From: Thermoplasmata archaeon
Lineage (GTDB): Archaea; Thermoplasmatota; Thermoplasmata; RBG-16-68-12
Reading direction: 5' to 3'
Assembly (NCBI GenBank): GCA_021788795.1
Contig: JAJYKG010000006.1
Span: 1-23,216 of the forward strand
DNA: 23,216 nucleotides
A model generated the notes under the pieces. That model worked only from the letters and a program-made list of their open reading frames with translations. It searched no databases and was not told where the DNA came from. The position numbers and the translations under genes were made by a program. Positions 21,381 to 23,216 of the stretch are shown in pieces; positions within the stretch are counted from its first letter, which is position 1, and each line of letters begins with the position of its first letter.

Positions 21381-21947
21381 TCAGCCCTCGCAGACCTTCA
21401 GGAAGTTCTGGAAGATCTCGTACCCGTGCTGGGTGTTCTCGACCTCGGGGTGGAACTGGAGGCCGAACAGGGGCCGCTTCAGGCTCCGCATCGCCTGGAC
21501 CTTGCAGTCCGACGAGCTCGCGAGGGCGACGAAGCTCTCCGGGAGCGCGCTCACCTCGTCGTTGTGCGACTCCCACACCTCAAAGGACGAGGGCAATCCC
21601 TCGAAGAGCACGTCGGGCTGGTGGACCGTAAGCGTCGCCTTGCCGAACTCCGGGACCGCCGCGGGGGCGGCCTCGCCGCCGAAGTGCTTTGCCATGAACT
21701 GGTGGCCCGCGCAGATGCCGAGGATCGGGGCGTCGACCTGGTCCAGGTACTCGCCGTTGCGCCCCATCTTGCTCGGGTCGATGCCCACCCGCGGCGCGCC
21801 CCCGGAGAGGACGAGGCCGTCCAGGTCCTTGAGCTCGGAGGCGGGCGTGTCGTTCGGGATGATCTTCGTGTCCGCGCCCAGGTACTTCAGGACCCGCCAC
21901 TCGCGGTGGGTCCACTGCCCACCGTTGTCCACGACGTAGACTCGCAC
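21381..21947 (-). CDS. guaAa: GMP synthase glutamine amidotransferase subunit A
   Basis: In archaea GMP synthase is split: this subunit hydrolyses glutamine and passes ammonia to the separate ATP-pyrophosphatase subunit, which aminates XMP to GMP. The 188-residue length is typical. VYVVDNGGQWTHREWRVLKYLG (3-24) is the archaeal subunit A N-terminus, and LVLSGGAPRVG (46-56) follows. The class I triad is C79 (LGICAGHQ), H166 and E168 (LQFHPEVENT). The start is a GTG at 21947, 27 bases after a TATA-like box; the ATG at 21949 is out of frame. The partner subunit B lies at 22791 onward on the same strand, with one opposite-strand gene between them. Confidence 0.96.
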   Translation of the reverse strand: MRVYVVDNGGQWTHREWRVLKYLGADTKIIPNDTPASELKDLDGLVLSGGAPRVGIDPSKMGRNGEYLDQVDAPILGICAGHQFMAKHFGGEAAPAAVPEFGKATLTVHQPDVLFEGLPSSFEVWESHNDEVSALPESFVALASSSDCKVQAMRSLKRPLFGLQFHPEVENTQHGYEIFQNFLKVCEG

Positions 21948-21970
21948 ATAGGGCGCAAGCGGGGGCGGGG

Positions 21971-21980
21971 GAAAAAGGTT
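21971..21980 (-). promoter_or_regulatory. TATA-like box for guaAa
   Basis: The minus strand reads AACCTTTTTC, centred 27-29 bases before the GTG at 21947. It is a separate element from the box serving the divergent membrane-protein gene. Confidence 0.6.
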
Positions 21981-22004
21981 TCCCGGGCGGCTGCCCGCTC
22001 CGGC

Positions 22005-22011
22005 CCTTTAT
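22005..22011 (+). promoter_or_regulatory. TATA-like box for the six-TM membrane protein gene
   Basis: CCTTTAT centred about 29 bases before the ATG at 22038, consistent with leaderless transcription. Confidence 0.6.
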
Positions 22012-22037
22012 GTATCCCTCGACCGTATCGGACGCCC

Positions 22038-22787
22038 ATGGCAGCAAGCCTGCGGCCGCCGCGCGAGCGCGCGGCCCTCGGCCTCACGTGGGCCATCCGC
22101 GGACTCGCAGGCTTCCTGGTGCTCCTCCTGGCCATGGCGGTGGCCCTGCTCGCCTTCGTCCCGCTCTACAACCTGCCCTCGCCCTCCTTGTACCAGCAGG
22201 GGCAGTTGGAGAACAGCCTGGCGGCTCTTTCCCTGATCCTCCTGGCCCTCGGGGCGGCCTCCGGCCTTGCGTACGCGGTCGGCCTGGCGGGCCTCTACGG
22301 GCCTCGCCATGAGCTTGGGCCCGTCCATGTCGCCTCCGTCGGGGAGACGACCCTGTGGCTCGCGGTGACCCTGATCCTCTCCGGAGCCACGGTCTTCGTG
22401 CCGTCCCTCACGGGCCCCCTGCTGACCTTCCCCGGGATCGGTTACCCGCCGCCGTCCTGGTCGTGGAGCCTCGGCGTGGTCGTCGCGGGGCTGCGCGCCA
22501 TCTTCGCCGGCCTCACGCTGTACTACGCGGTCCAGGGGCTCACGCAGGAAGACGCGCGCGTGCGCCTGCTTGTCGGCATGACCCTCGGCGTGGTCGGGGC
22601 GATCGTGTGGTCCGGCCTCTCCGCGTACGCCTCCGCGGTCGGAGGGATGTCTATGGATTCGCTCCTCCCCTTCCTCGCAGGCATCGTCGCCGGCCTCGGG
22701 ACCTCGGCAATCTCCCTCGGGCTCTTCCTGGCGGTGTACCGCGAGATCCGGCGCGAGCTCCGGGCGGGTCCCCCCCTCGCGCCGTGA
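22038..22787 (+). CDS. Six-TM membrane protein, function unknown
   Basis: I do not recognise a family. The 249 residues have about six membrane segments (around 20-45, 60-86, 103-123, 143-168, 178-198 and 208-234). A basic N-terminus (RPPRER) and a basic C-terminus (YREIRRELR) suggest both ends face the cytoplasm. A proline- and aromatic-rich loop (FPGIGYPPPSWSWS, 131-144) connects helices 3 and 4. Charged residues within helices are few. The ATG start at 22038 is chosen because of the TATA-like box 29 bases upstream; the open frame extends much further back but runs antisense to guaAa. The stop is three bases from the stop of the convergent GMP synthase subunit B gene. It could be a transporter or a structural membrane protein; nothing in the sequence decides. 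Confidence 0.82.
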   Translation: MAASLRPPRERAALGLTWAIRGLAGFLVLLLAMAVALLAFVPLYNLPSPSLYQQGQLENSLAALSLILLALGAASGLAYAVGLAGLYGPRHELGPVHVASVGETTLWLAVTLILSGATVFVPSLTGPLLTFPGIGYPPPSWSWSLGVVVAGLRAIFAGLTLYYAVQGLTQEDARVRLLVGMTLGVVGAIVWSGLSAYASAVGGMSMDSLLPFLAGIVAGLGTSAISLGLFLAVYREIRRELRAGPPLAP

Positions 22788-22790
22788 GCC

Positions 22791-23216
22791 CTATTCCCAC
22801 TCGATCGTCGCCGGGGGCTTGTTCGAGATGTCGTAGACGACGCGGTTCACGCCCTTGACCTCGTTCGTGACCCGCGTGCTGATCCGGTCCAGGACCTCGT
22901 GGGGGATCCTGGAGTACGTGCCGCTCATGCCGTCGATGGACTCGACCGCGCGGACCGCGACCGTGTGCCCGTAGACGCGCAGGTCCCCGTGAACGCCGAC
23001 GGTCTGCACGGCGAGCAGGGCCGCGAAGTACTGCCAGGGCAGGGACATCGTCCCCTTCTTCGCCGCGGCCTCGATCTCCTCCTCGACGATCGCGGACGCC
23101 TCTCGGGCCATGGTCACCCGCTCCGGCGTCACCTCGCCGATGACCCGCACGGCCAACGCCGGTCCTGGGAACGGCTGGCGCTCCGCCACGCGGACGCCCA
23201 GCTCGCGGGCAACCTT
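22791..23216 (-). CDS. guaAb: GMP synthase ATP-pyrophosphatase subunit B, C-terminal part (5' end outside window)
   Basis: The minus-strand frame is open to the window edge, giving the last 141 residues of the protein. They contain the GMP synthase C-terminal dimerisation domain: RQPFPGPALAVRVIGEVT, then LPWQYFAALLAVQTVGVHGDL, RAVESIDGMSGTYSRIP and the terminal KPPATIEWE. This subunit activates XMP with ATP and receives ammonia from subunit A. The family consensus has Gly where this has Ala in PFPGPA and in PPATIEWE; both are minor changes. The N-terminal PP-loop is not in the window. The partner subunit A lies 0.84 kb away on the same strand, separated by a membrane-protein gene on the other strand, so the two subunits are not in one simple operon. 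Confidence 0.96.
   Translation of the reverse strand, partial: KVARELGVRVAERQPFPGPALAVRVIGEVTPERVTMAREASAIVEEEIEAAAKKGTMSLPWQYFAALLAVQTVGVHGDLRVYGHTVAVRAVESIDGMSGTYSRIPHEVLDRISTRVTNEVKGVNRVVYDISNKPPATIEWE

Noticed and set aside
1..23216. CRISPR arrays, insertion sequences, integrases, toxin-antitoxin pairs or a defence island
   Set aside because: No regularly spaced repeats, transposase or integrase motifs, or defence-type genes were seen; content and composition look uniformly chromosomal.

Overview
This is a GC-rich (by eye roughly two-thirds G+C), gene-dense stretch of an archaeal chromosome. Archaeal markers are PurP (formate-dependent FAICAR synthetase), a GMP synthase split into two separately encoded subunits, UPF0147, DUF131 and PAC2 proteins, an archaeal-type riboflavin-pathway reductase, a tRNA-Gly with A73 and no encoded CCA, and many TATA-like boxes 25-32 bases before start codons. 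That last pattern implies widespread leaderless transcription. A Thermoplasmatota-like euryarchaeote is my best guess, but this is inference; no rRNA or marker phylogeny is available in the window.

Layout. 1-552: C-terminal end of an MFS exporter. 587-4033: purP, a membrane-anchored double zinc-ribbon protein, then a likely operon of a stand-alone AsnC/RAM domain, UPF0147 and a six-TM protein. 4088-4158 (-): tRNA-Gly(CCC). 4271-7058: pyroglutamyl peptidase, a stand-alone LON substrate-binding domain (-), a 52-aa zinc-ribbon protein (-), a hemerythrin-domain protein and a glyoxalase II-like metallo-beta-lactamase. 7059-12896: an atypical Kef-type cation/proton antiporter (-) divergent from a Ca2+-type P-type ATPase whose stop codon overlaps the start of rtcA. 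12893-15328: a PAC2 proteasome chaperone-like protein (-), OsmC (-), and a pyrimidine reductase overlapping a Mut7-C RNase-like protein. 15386-19713: carA-carB. 19738-21142: DUF131 protein and a short SerA-type dehydrogenase. 21133-23216: a 70-aa protein (-), GMP synthase subunit A (-), a six-TM protein (+) and the end of GMP synthase subunit B (-).

Most of the window is housekeeping: purine synthesis (purP, guaAa, guaAb), the carbamoyl-phosphate step for pyrimidine and arginine synthesis (carAB), riboflavin synthesis and serine synthesis. Interleaved are proteostasis genes (LON domain, PAC2, pyroglutamyl peptidase), redox or stress genes (hemerythrin, OsmC, MBL) and cation transport. I see no mobile element, CRISPR array, phage or defence island. 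No stretch over 300 bases lacks a gene. The points most worth following are the TATA-to-start spacing, which corrects several starts; the ATPase-rtcA coupling; the antiporter lacking the usual acidic pair; the HbYX-like tail of the PAC2 protein; and a three-hairpin membrane protein.
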